NCBI GenBank assembly: GCA_950295325.1
Contig: OX485809.1
Coordinates: 1,426,001 to 1,490,000, forward strand
Length of the DNA stretch: 64,000 bases
Origin: Polytrichum commune
Lineage: Eukaryota > Streptophyta > Polytrichopsida > Polytrichales > Polytrichaceae
Direction: 5' to 3'
Of this stretch, positions 34,614-46,200 are shown piece after piece (the stretch's first letter is position 1; every line of letters starts with the position of its first letter). Made by a program: the position numbers and the translations under genes. The notes below the pieces were generated by a model. That model had not been told where the DNA came from, searched no databases, and worked only from the letters and a program-made list of their open reading frames with translations.

Positions 34614-35277
34614 TAACACTCACATACGGAACTCATAAGAGCTTTCAAGTGCACACAGACACATGCTGAGGCAACACATGAGCACAGACATTGCACATCA
34701 ATTGATACCCTGACAACGCACCCATAACACAAAGTAGGTGAGGCCAGACTGTCACCCGGGACTTGTCATGACACGTGCTGAATGAGGACCATTAAAAAAG
34801 GCCATCTTCTATGGTCCGACTCCACGGTCCATGCTGTAAACTGGCCCTAACACCTACATACAGGACTCGGGAGAGCTTTCAAGTGCACGGAGGCACGGAG
34901 GCACAGAGGCTGAGGCAACACATGAGCACGAACATTGCACATCAATTTATATTCCGATAGTGTACCCGTAACACATAGTAGGTGAGACTAGGACTGTCAC
35001 CCGGGACTTGTCATGACACGTGCTGGATGAGGACCATGAAAAAAGGCCATCTTCTATGGTCCGACTCCATGGTCTATGGTGTAAACCGGCCCTAACACTT
35101 ACACATGGGACTCGGGAGAGCTTTCAAGTGCACAGAGGCACACAGGCTGAGGCAACACAGGAGCACGAACATTGCACATCAATTAATGTCCTGACAACGC
35201 ACCCGTAACGCAAGGTGAGGCCAGGACTGTCACCGGGGACATGTCATGACACGTGCTGATTGAGGACGTTGATGTGA
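34555..35277 (+). repeat. Three tandem repeats of about 240 bp starting in a MITE end
   Basis: aaaaaggccatcttctatgg recurs at 34561, 34795 and 35040. Each unit begins with the last 50-60 bp of the family D MITE, then continues gagctttcaagtgcac, tgaggcaacac, cattgcacatcaatt, tgtcatgacacgtgctg. Copies are about 85-90% alike by eye. Confidence 0.88.
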
Positions 35278-35299
35278 TGAAGGCCAACCGACGATGATG

Positions 35300-36030
35300 T
35301 AAGGTAAGCAGGCCTAATTATCAAGTCGATTCAATCTGTTACTAATCTAGTAATCGAACGCTTATACTAAATTGAGTGCTGGGTACCATTATAATTAATC
35401 TACCCCAATTAGTGTGTGTTACTATCCGAAGTTATGCAGTGCAATAACGTCTTACTCAAGAGATCGATTTTTAATTACCCAAACTTCAATGGGTTGTATG
35501 GACATTATAAAACGTAAGTGACTTGCTTGGTAAAATGTTACATCCTTGTTAAATGGTTATAGCATTGCGTAGCTCTAAATACCTAGTAACATGCATTAAT
35601 TGGGATAACTAGTGTAGTACGATCTTGACCACTTTCTAATTTTGATATTGAACGTATTCCCAACCCATTCATGGGTGGGTGCATGGAACTAACGTAGGTG
35701 GGTCTTAAATAGTAACATCTCATGAGTAGCCTACTTCTCGTAGAATATGAAACACGCGATTAGTACGAGATGGTTAGCAAATTCATATTGAGGTCATAGC
35801 CACTTTCCTCATTAGTTTCAAAGCCCATCGTTATAAATACTTCATTTATTGTTAAATTGGATATTTTTGTGCTCATTAAATGGTCATATAGCCCCCCTTA
35901 ATAGTGTTGATTACTGAGCCTAGAATGGTTATCATATTTTGAGCAAGTGATCCAATGCTAATTAGATGCATGTCTTTATGGAGCCACACAAAACCACATA
36001 GCACCCAAATATGGGTGTTGTGTAATAAGA
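35300..36030 (+). repeat. Dispersed repeat (family F)
   Basis: Parts of 35695-36030 match UVR8 intron 11 at 48352-48690 (gtcttaaatag, cctacttctc, tagc.actttcctcat, gttgattactgagcctagaatg, catgtcttt). Fragments also occur near 55670-55875. No coding capacity seen. Confidence 0.55.
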
Positions 36031-36489
36031 AAAGTAATCGAATAAGGGTTGTCTACTTTAGGTCTTAAGAAAATCTAGACAAGTTTACATAACATTCTTC
36101 TAACGATGGTTACATGTTGTTCACTTTGTATTTCAAGTGTGGCCTAACCTAGTATATATGTGTTAGAGTAGAGAATATTAGCCAGTAGTTGGCAAACACA
36201 ACATTACTCAACATTCAACTCTCATTTTATGGGCCCTCATAATATAACAATCGGATGCTCAAAAAACAATGCAAGGAGGCTTAGATTCAAACCAAGCTCC
36301 CAACATCCCACTATTATATTTTGAGAGCCCATGTCGTTTAGTATGTTATGAATGTGACTTGTTATAATTGGACAATTTTTATTGGCTAAAATTTTAACAA
36401 ATTGGCAGTGGCATATAGTCATGGGGCGTGGACTCTTCGTTCCATACACAAACTAACATGAGTGTAATAAGGAGTAATAATTGAGTCAT

Positions 36490-36760
36490 TAGCGCACATT
36501 ATATATATAATAATAAAATATTGAAAGTGAAAGTGGATTTTATATGCAACAAAGGCATAAATTCATGAGTTATGATTTATATATGTAATGAAGGTATTTA
36601 TCACATTGAATTGAACAACTTAGTATAAATACATGAGTCCATTTTCTAGCATGATGTCAGTACATACACATTTGTTTTTTCTTTATAAACTTCTCAAATA
36701 TGGGGTTTTAATTTCATAATAACCCACACACATCCTTTAAGTTTCCAATGAAGAGTCCAC
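36490..36760 (-). repeat. Dispersed repeat (family G), copy 2, inverted
   Basis: Inverse of 28915-29140; see the shared gtttccaatgaagagtccac and atccactttca strings. Confidence 0.5.
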
Positions 36761-38100
36761 CCATGAGCATGTAGCATGAATTGTTGCCCACGGTAGGTGC
36801 CAACTACTAGCCTCAAAAGGCAAGCTCTCACATGCCACACAAAATTTTATTATTCCAGCTTCCTACCATAGAGGCTGGAAGATTACACTTTATTTTCACT
36901 TTCCTCCCTTCAAGTGATCCTTGCCATAAAACACCTCACATACTTAATCCTAAACACTAGAAAACGTGACAACTAACAAACACCCATCACACCCCCACTT
37001 CAACCCTACCTTATCCCCACCCACGTAAAGAACCCATAGTCCAAAAAGAAACAAATGTACCCTATACTACATCATGGGCTTTCATGATCAATATAAAGAG
37101 AACAAACTAACACACACGTCGGCACAAGATCACCCGTAACTTTCTTCTTCTTCTTTTTTGATTCGATCCTAACCAACATAACATTGTTTAGCCTTGTTGG
37201 CCCATGCAACGGGCCCATGTATATGGACATAAATATTCCTAGACTTGTCCCAACTAGCTAAAGTCTCAACATGAATGTGAATAATGGCCCCAATGTGGGG
37301 ACCGGCAATTTAGCAAGTTACTATTTGGCTTGGCATTTTTCATTATTCAAATCCCACCCCCATTCACCAATAGATGCGGTCGCAAATCCCATCCCCTCAC
37401 AGAGAAACCCCACCCGACCATGTTCAAAATTGCAATGGGGAGCCCCCCCCTTGTTGAATACACTCTAAGCTCTATAGTATCACACATGTGGCCACCAAAG
37501 TGCACGTGATATTATAAAGTGTTGTAGTGTTAACATGGATGCGTGATACTATACAATTAGTGTAGCATGTGACATTATGGAGTAACACAAAGGAGATGTG
37601 AGCACGATTCAAATTTGTTCTCCCATCACTTACGCTAGTGTGGTCTACCCCACTTGGCCTTCCCGGGCGATGTGGCGGATGCATGCACCAACATTCAACA
37701 AGTGGCATAAAAGGAAGAAGAATAATAAGAATAAGAATAAGAGGGTGACACTCCACATGTTGACACATGGCGCAATGCGAGGGTGTGGGTTGACTTCTTT
37801 GGTGGTTTGCATTAATGACAAATTTCGTGATATAAGGCAGAGAAATGTGACAATAAGGAGTGAGATTTGAACTACGAACATCTGTTCCCTAGGGTTTCGG
37901 GATATTTGAGAGTGTGTGACATTATGAGGGTTGATATTACGGAGTTTATGGTGTCATGTTATGAAACAAATTTCCATGTAAATATGATAATTATCATGTA
38001 CAACATCATGTGGACTTTGAAATGGCTGACTTCATGTAAGGTTTATCAATAGACCTTGTTGCCAACTCTGACTGTTAATACCAGATGAATAAAGATGCAC
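36761..38100. other. Intergenic, no gene recognised
   Basis: Short open frames on both strands only; no motif, RNA gene or clear repeat seen. Confidence 0.45.
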
Positions 38101-38105
38101 CATGT

Positions 38106-38296
38106 TTGGGCATAATCGGTCATAATCCTAGTGTTTTCAGGTCCAACCGGTTACATGTTGTGATTTTCGGTTTTTTTCTTCATTATCTTGGTTTATGTTC
38201 CATAATTTCCTCTTAAATGATCAGTTATAATCATGAAGTCTTTTACTTCAACCGTCTATTTTTCAAACTCAACCAGTTCATATGTAACTACATTGA
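38106..38296 (+). mobile_element. hAT-type MITE (family A), truncated copy
   Basis: Matches family A from gggcataatcggtcataatcctagt to aactcaaccagttcatatgtaact. Both termini are lost. Confidence 0.75.
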
Positions 38297-38889
38297 TTAT
38301 TCCAATTAGTGAGGGTGGTACTAATTCATGAAGCACACACTATTTAGCCACATCTCAAAACTACTAAGGGCTGAATTTTGTACCGAGCGACACTGAATTC
38401 ATGAACAGAATGCTCACTTATCATAGATTTCAAAAAAATTAGTGTGTGCCTCAAAGTGTTTGTAGAGTGATAAAAATAAGTTATACAAAAACACATGCTT
38501 GTCAATGAACAGTGCCAAGTGTTGATACAAGCTCATTGAACAGTGTTGCTATGAATAATATTTCCAATGAACAATGCCGGGATGAACAAAACTTCCTAGA
38601 CCTTTTGGTGACACTAATTTCATTGAGTATAGAAATTGAGTAACACCTTCATTAATTCCCCACAATTGCTATCAACCCCTCCCTCACTAAATGGGATAAC
38701 CAATGGAGCAGTCGGTTCTCCCTTTTTATTGCATGAAAATCATTGTCACCTATGATCGGGAAGAATTGACAGTGAATTACAAATGAACCCATTGAAGTTC
38801 AAGACTTCAAGAGAATTACTAATCATTTAAAAAGAATCTATGGAATATACCTCAAATTAATATAAAAAACTGAAGGATGTCAACATGTA

Positions 38890-39639
38890 CAATCCACCCT
38901 CTATAAATGTTACACCTATAAGTGTTAACCCTCTCTAAATGTTAACTTTCTTCTACTCCCCACATATTGCACACTATAAATGTTAAACGTGTTAACCGTT
39001 AACAAAATGGTACTCCCTTCTTTGTAAATTTGACTCTATAAATGTTAACTAAGTTTGGCTACTAATAGTTCTAGTGATGGAAGTTCAAGAATGGAGGCAC
39101 AAGAGTATGTGCAATAGGAATTAGACTTTGATTTGAACAATCCATATGAGGTCACCGAAGAGGATGTATGGGATGTTTTAGGCTCTATTGGTGGGACTTC
39201 TAATGTCTCAAATGATGATTGTGAGGGAGAGGAGTGTGAGGTGGAACCCATTCCATCTTATAGTGGCTTGCAATCTAGTTTTGGTACCATTAGAAGGTAC
39301 ATGGAATCACGTTCATGTGATGTGTCCATGTATGTGGGTTTGTTGGTGCAGATTGAGAAATATTTGCAAGTTGTGCATGCAGATGAATCTCACCAAAGAA
39401 CCATTGATTCATACTTCACCGGTGATTTGTAAACTTGATATTGAATAAAGTTTTGATTGGGTTTGCAATTTTATGAATGCTATTCTCTCACAAGGACTCT
39501 TCATAATTGCTTATATTTATAAATGTTAAGATTTGTATATTGCACAAAAAAGTAATTTTATAATTGTTAATTGTTAACACCTCTATAAATGTTAACTTTG
39601 ATCCACTCCCGAGGGTTAACATTTATAGAGGGTAGACTG
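38890..39639 (+). mobile_element. Pogo/Tigger-like transposon, internally deleted, copy 1 (750 bp)
   Basis: Ends CAATCCACCCTCTATAAATG and the inverse of CAGTCTACCCTCTATAAATG, with TA on both sides, as in plant pogo/Lemi-type Tc1-mariner elements. It is about 97% identical by eye to copy 2 at 55914. It retains only the tail of a transposase-like frame, here without the start region and with an in-frame TAG at 39115-39117 where copy 2 has TAC. Confidence 0.88.
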
Positions 39640-39680
39640 TATCCGGTTGGACTTGCAAACACTAGGATCTCAACTGCTTA

Positions 39681-40054
39681 GAGCATCTCCACCGTGCCGG
39701 GTTAAAGGGACTTGGCAAACCCTTTAACGCGGCCTTGGAGAAAAACCTGCCCCACCCCTCCCCAACACCGAGGCCTTGATTGCCAGGGCTCTTCAAACTT
39801 CCGGCTCCACTCACTATCCTCGCGGGTGAGCGTTGCTCTTGCTGCGCCCACATTCCAGGGCCTCATCCACTTGCGATTCAGTGAATCGTACCACTTTTGA
39901 GAATCATGGAATATTCATGACAATTTTTCGGCTTGAAGAGCCAGTATGCAAGTAACGGTGGGGGAGTGCCACCCTAAAAAAATTTAGTGCATGCTTGGAG
40001 CCCTTCAAAGCGCATTTCGAGAGCCTACCTTTCTGCCCAAGGATGGAGATGCTC
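39681..40054. mobile_element. PIF/Harbinger-like MITE (374 bp)
   Basis: Ends GAGCATCTCCACC and GGATGGAGATGCTC, flanked by TTA (39678-39680, 40055-40057). The GAGCATCTCCA end and TTA duplication fit Tourist/Harbinger MITEs. It is nested in the family A copy. Confidence 0.85.
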
Positions 40055-40479
40055 TTATGCCCATAAATCTCCCCAGTCACTGATCGTCACAGCTTTGACA
40101 AGGAGTAAGATATATATATATATGAGAGTGTCGGAGCTTCCCAAATATTATGAGGAAAATCGTAACAGATCTCCCTCAAGCCAATCGCGAGCGTGTTTAA
40201 TATCCTGGCAGGAGGAAGTGGGCCAGCTAAGTCAGGGCCAAAGCGTCCGCCGTACCTTACAAGAGGGGCTGTGATTGGCTATAGTGTAGAAGTTTCACTC
40301 ATAGCCCTGAAGGGCTAAAAGGTAGCCTAGGATCCCCAGCATTGCTTGGCCCTTGGAAAAGCAGAAGGGCTTGGACATCTTTTAACGGTAAGGCATGTGG
40401 GTGTTACTCAGTTCATTTTTCCATTTTCTCCAACTCTACCGATTGGATCTAACGACGAAACCTGTGATGCAATAGCTAA

Positions 40480-40815
40480 GGGCATCGCCAGCCCATTCCT
40501 GGCATCAGCTCCCGGCAGGGCGGGATGCAGGGAGCCCTGCTCAATGGAGGGAGGGTTTGGCGGGAGGGGGGTCCAGCCCATTGCCCGGCAAGGGCCCCCC
40601 GGCACACAGGTGTCCCAGCTTCACAAGCTACTTTTGGATAAGGCAGTGTGTAGCGGGAGGACAACTTCTCTTGGCAAACTCCAAAAATGTGCCAAGAGCG
40701 GGAGTAGCTTTACAGGGACCCTGTGCATAACGGGCTGGGTACCGAGCCCGTTGGCCCGAGCCCGGGCTCACTGTTCCCGGTAGTTACCGTTGCCGGGAAT
40801 GGGTTGGCGATGCCC
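40480..40815. mobile_element. PIF/Harbinger-like MITE, GC-rich (336 bp)
   Basis: Ends GGGCATCGCCAGCCCATTCC and GGAATGGGTTGGCGATGCCC are inverted repeats of about 24 bp, flanked by TAA (40477-40479, 40816-40818). The interior is much more GC-rich than its surroundings (gggagccctgctc, gcccggcaaggg, gcccgagcccgggc). No transposase. Confidence 0.88.
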
Positions 40816-41115
40816 TAATCTAATGATGCAGCATACGCAGAAATCGGGCTTATCCTGATTCATTTATGGTGATCGGAAGTGCATGTTTGTTGATTCCTTT
40901 AATAGATCCATAGGTTTTTCCAATTGTGTACACCATTGAGTGTGGAGTAGTTAGTGAAAGTTGAGAGCATGGGGCGAATCTCTTTTAAGCTTGTGTCTTT
41001 GTGATGTTTGTTCATTGATCCTTACTTAACTGTGCACTTGATCAAATTTAGGGTGTCCAGTTAAGGAAAGTAATCGAATAAAGTCCGCGTACCTTAGCCC
41101 AACACCAACACCGAA

Positions 41116-41435
41116 CAGTGTGTATGTTTGACAAAGTTTTTGGAAGTTTTTGACATTTGACACGCAAAAACTTGCACAAAAATGAAATGCATGTCAATTG
41201 ACATGCACAGTTTACATTTTGACATGTAGTGTGACTTGTGATGAAAAAAACCACATGTCAATTAACACTTTAGAATTTGAAATGACACGTATCACTTGAC
41301 ATGTGACATTGAGGTGACATTTTAGAATAAAATGTACATGTCAATTAACATTCATTTTTTTGTTTTTGAAAACGTCATGTGACACTTTGGATTTGAAGTT
41401 GGATGTCAAATGAAATTTGTCAAACATACACATTG
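41116..41435. mobile_element. hAT-type MITE (320 bp)
   Basis: Ends CAGTGTGTATGTTTGACAAA and the inverse of CAATGTGTATGTTTGACAAA match at 19 of 20 and are bounded by a perfect 8-bp duplication ACACCGAA (41108-41115, 41436-41443). The interior repeats tgacatgt motifs. Confidence 0.92.
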
Positions 41436-41639
41436 ACACCGAATCTATGGCCACCCTAATGAAGACAAGGGGCTTCCATTTAGAAAGCAACTCTAGAACT
41501 CCCAAAGTGTCAAAAGTAAGAGATTCTTGGGTTTTCGAAATTTGTGAAACCCTCCCAGTTATTTGGGCGGTCATATGTTAGTGTGTTGGTGCTAGGTTCA
41601 CGAAAAGTTTCACTTACAAACCCCCGAGGCCGATGCCCT

Positions 41640-41895
41640 TATTGGCTATGCCAAGCACACCAAATATGACATCCAGTGCCACTTACTATTTGGATTTACA
41701 CAGTGCTATATCTTTTTTTTTTATACCATTGATGTGTTTTTTTATCAAGTAAAGTCGTGAATGCTGTGCGATGTCCAAACTTCCAATTTCACATTTGCTG
41801 GTAAAAATGTGAGATATGCAGTAAATGGGTATAGCATTGTGTAATCCCAAACAGGGAAGTGACACTACATCTCATATTTAGTGTGGCTAGGCTTT
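41640..41895 (+). mobile_element. Family E MITE, intact-looking copy
   Basis: Imperfect inverted ends (ggctatgccaagcacacc and gtgtggctaggc) enclose the block shared with 31455-31664. The right subterminal part is the near-palindrome ending catatttagtg (41863-41883). Confidence 0.68.
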
Positions 41896-42259
41896 GGGGG
41901 GGGGGGGGCTTGGAAAAAGCACAAGGGCCTAGTACTGATGAGACATTAGCAGGCTGCAGGGGAGTGGCTAGTCTCACCCCACAAGCAGGGGGAAGATTAG
42001 ATAGGACCGGTGAAGCGAAGCACAGCAGCAGCAAGCAAGCCCAAAGGAGGCGAACAACTCTGCAACGTCGAGAAGAGGAGGGGCGGGGGAGGGGATCGAC
42101 ACAAACACAAACTCAAACACAACAGACAGGCTCACGGAAGCCGGGCCCTGCCTAAAACCGCCACCTTTGGGTACAACATCCGGGGCTCCGACCCATCGCA
42201 TCCTGCCATCTGACATACTACATGCATACATACTTGCAGGCTTGCATTGTTGTCAGAAG

Positions 42260-43070
42260 CAGGAGCAGCAGCAGCAGCAGCAGGAGGAGGAGAAGTTTGT
42301 TGCCGCGGCGGATCCCGTGGGTGTCCCTCATCAAGACGCTCTCGAGTGGCACTGCACCAAACCACTCCCAAACGGAGCGTTGCCAAGGGTGGTGATGATG
42401 GGGTGGTGATGATGATGATGATGATAATGATGGTGGGGGTGGTGTTGATGGGGGTGGTGATGATGGAATGAGAGGGTGTTCATGTGGGACATGATACAAG
42501 GGCGTGCGCTGTGTGCCTAGGTGTACCTAGGCTCACATACTGTTGTTGTTGTTGTTGCTGTTGCGGCTTCCGGGCGTAAGCTTCAAGTAACAGCAGGGAT
42601 TAGCAACAACTAGGTTCGGTTCGGTTCTGTTCTGTTCGGCTACCCGGAATACTTATGCCACTTACCCCTGTACGTGAGGTCGGCCAGTGGCAGCACTCAC
42701 TATAAAGTGGCTAGTCTACTGCACAGGATCAATCACTTTGTGAGCTGAGGAATTGGATTGCCAAGTGTGTCAAGACATATGATGAGTGAGCGTCGCAACA
42801 CTACTACTACTACTACTACTACTGAAGCCAATGTTAAGGAGCCACATTTATACTTAGAGGTGGTGGGTAGTGGGGTTGGGGTGACAGGGAGAAGCAGCAG
42901 CATCAGCATTGCATGTGGTGTGTCGTAGCTGCCGAGGCAGGCTCATGCAGTGAACACTAGTATACTGCTCTTAGTATACTGCTCTTGGGTTGGGATTGTG
43001 GAGCTGTGGCAGGGTTAGGCTTTGGGTTGGTGTATGGTTATTAGGGTAGGGGAGAGAGAGAGAGAGAGTA
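42260..43070. repeat. Cluster of microsatellites upstream of UVR8
   Basis: agcagcagc near 42266, gatgatgatgatg near 42408-42430, gttgttgttg near 42543, actactactact near 42800-42824 and gagagagagaga near 43052-43066. They occupy the promoter and leader region of the next gene. Confidence 0.9.
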
Positions 43071-43230
43071 GTGGAGATCACCCCAACGACGTTTCAGAGA
43101 AGATAAGCTGTGCAAGAAGGAGCAAGGAGTGGGTGAGCTTTATAGTGAAAGCAGGGTAAGTATTCAAGGTGGAGCTGTTGTGAAATTGGGTGACTCGAGA
43201 GAGGCAAGGAAGCTCACTCTGCCAGCCGGT

Positions 43231-46200
43231 ATGGAGGCGGAAGGGATGGGGGATGCCAAGGCCTCCAGCAGTGGGGGCCAAAGGAGGCGTGTGCTCGCTG
43301 TCTCCGCTGGTGCTAGCCATACTGTGGCCCTTCTCTGTAAGCCTAACAACACCATACACTCACTCATCCATACCCATAACCTTCCTTCTCTCTCATCTTT
43401 TCGGCGGTGGCAACCGAATTAAGCAGGATTGTATCCAAGCTTGGAATGACATCTTTCCCTCAAGTAGAAGCAACAAGAGGCAAGTTGAACTGTAGTCAGA
43501 AGCATATGTTGTGGATTAGGATCATGTGAATGTGGCCCTTCTCTGTAATCCCAACACCACACATTCACTTACTCATTCATACAGCGCACTCATAGCTTCC
43601 TTCTCTCTCACCTTTTCGCCAGTGGCAACCGGATTAAGTAGAAATGTAGCAAATTTCGGAATGATAACTTTCTACGAGAAGCTCAGAGTTTTTCCCTGAG
43701 CAGAAGCAACAAGATGCTAGTTGAGGTGAAGCAAGGAGTGTATGTTGTTGTTGAGCAGTCATGTGTATGTGGGAGAAGAGGGGAGTTGGGGCTGATCTAT
43801 GTGGGGAAGGATGAAGCGTTGGGGTCACTGCCATGTAGAAGAGATGCCTAAGTAAGTGGAACTCCTATCCAGTGCAACTTTTGAGAAACTGGGAATTTAG
43901 GAGTACTACTGCCTGCTGAGAGGATTCCCCAAAATGAAATGTGTGGGTTACCATTAGAGGGAGTCTTCAAATAAAGACGGGAGAAATGAATTGTTTGGGT
44001 TCTTATCAGAATTTCTCTCCAAATAAGCTCTGGAGCTAGAAGTAGTGTGCCAGCTTGATATGCAAGATAAATAAGTTGAACTCTATGTTGTTGAGCAGTC
44101 CTGTATATGTGGGACAAGAGGGGTTGGGGAGGATCTATGTGGAGAAGATGAAGGAGCATAGGGATCAGTTAGTGGGATAAGTACAGTCTAGTGCAACTTT
44201 TGAGAAATTGCAATTTAAATGTGCTGGGGAGTACATACTGCTTGAGAGGATTCCTCAAGACAAGACAAGGATTCCTGAAAAGATGTGGTTAACAGAAGAA
44301 TTGCTCTCCAAACAAGCTCTGGAGCTAGAAGTAGTGTGGCAGCTGGATGAGCTTCTTTGTGTTTAATAATTGTGTTTGGGGGATGTGTCAAGCAGCGGGC
44401 GATCTAGTGTGTGCATGGGGTCGAGGTGAAGATGGGCAGCTTGGCCATGGCGATGCTGAAGAACGTCACCTTCCAATTGTCGTTACTGCCCTAAGCGACT
44501 GTGAAATTTCCTCCATCACCTGTGGAGCTGATCACACTACTGCTCGCTCAGAGTCCACGAAGACTGTCTACAGTTGGGGTTGGTGAGTACCGAGTTTATC
44601 TTTTTCTCAGTTAGGTGCATTAGAGAACCACAAACAAATACTCATCCCTTACCACCCACAAAACCAGTGAGTAACAGTCTCTGGCTAATTTTGTGTACAT
44701 ATTTACAAATACCAGTTTTTATTTGAGTGCCACCCCTGAGAGATATTCTATGTTCAGGTCTGCTCTTTGAGGAGTTGCATTTGTAGACAGAGCTGCTTCC
44801 AACATTCGACCAGATTTTGGGTCCATTGATACAATCCTATGTTGATGAACAAATTCAATCTGCTCTCACGAATATCAACTCACAAGCGGAAATGGTGTCA
44901 AAAACTATGTGACATGCGTGCTTGTTCAAAGGCTGACATTATGTGTGGTGTCTCTGTTGTTTCTTGTGCTTTTTTGACAGGGGAGACTTTGGTAGATTAG
45001 GGCATGGTAACTCAAGCGATTTGTTTATTCCACATCCCATAATGGCTATCAAGGGCCTTGAGATCAAGCAAATTGCTTGTGGTGATAGCCATTGTCTTGC
45101 TATCACAGCTGATGGTGATGTCCATAGGTGCTCCTACTTGTCCCTTTTGCTAACCTTGAAATTGAAATTCTACACTAGTATGGGTTGATCAACTTATTTG
45201 GTTAAACACTGCATACAAGTCGATTTTGCTAGGGGACCTATGCATGTGCCCCCAAAGCTCAGACTTTACTGTTGTACTGCGGCACTTCAAGATTTCCGTG
45301 TTGATGGGAGTTTATTTGGGGGTTTGTTTGGTTTTCAGCTGGGGTCGGAACCAAAATGGGCAACTTGGTCTTGGACATACTGAAGATGTGCTCGTACCAT
45401 GCAAAGTAGCAGCATTTGAGGTGTGCATTTCATTTTTCTGATCACCTTTGCTGTGTAGGTTTAGAATATAATCTGAGGGTTGAATTTCAAGGCAGCTGAT
45501 TTGTGGACACAAAACTAGTCATCATTGATATGGAGCTTGTTGTCCTCCAACCACACGACTGACATGAATGTTGGTATTAAGCAACGCTTGTTTTTCACCC
45601 AAGGCCTTAGCCTGGATCCCATGGGAACTTTGAAGTTAAGCCGGCTAAGGCCGGAATAGTGCTCAGATGGGTGACCTTCCTAGAATTTGATTTCTGGTGC
45701 ACCCTACCACCCATGGTCCACTACTGTAGTGGGGGACCCGGGTGAACTAGATATTTTCAGCCAACCATGTGGGAACCTATGGGGCTCCCCCTTGGGGGGA
45801 GATAGGTGAAGACTGGCTTGTCTGCCCATTTTGAAGGTTTTCACCTTCAAAAGGAGGCAGTAGTCTTCGGGCCCCTCTAATCCTCGTGATGCCCATTTTA
45901 GGATTACATATTGAGTTAGACCAACTTTAAGATGAAGCACACCATAATTCACTCTGGTGGCAATATTGAAGTTGTCTTTGAGTCATCTTTCGTTCTTTCT
46001 TTCTTTCTTTCTTGATGTATGCTGTGGGTGCAGGGCATAGCAGTGAAAATGTTGGCAGCTGGGGCTGAACACACAGCAGCAGTGACCGAGAGTGGAAAGC
46101 TGTATGGCTGGGGATGGGGTCGATATGGAAACCTTGGACTAGGTGACCGCGATGATCGTCTCGTCCCTGGTGAAGTTGCTGCAATTGCTGTATGTCCATA

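Larger units (their letters stand above)
38750..40082 (-). mobile_element. hAT-type MITE (family A) split by two later transposons
   Basis: Family A in reverse, in three pieces: 38750-38889, 39642-39680 and 40058-40082. The outer target duplication is ATTGTCAC (38742-38749) versus ATCGTCAC (40083-40090), 7 of 8. Removing the pogo element with one TA and the Harbinger-like element with one TTA restores the family A order seen at 61394-61619. Confidence 0.88.

Noticed and set aside
42132-42499. Overlapping frames of serine, leucine or glutamine runs
   Set aside because: Products of microsatellites in all frames; no domain and no splice context.
45709-45960. Remainder of a Cassandra-type element next to the 5S-like sequence
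   Set aside because: No second 5S-like copy, primer-binding site or terminal repeat could be identified, so the element type is left open.
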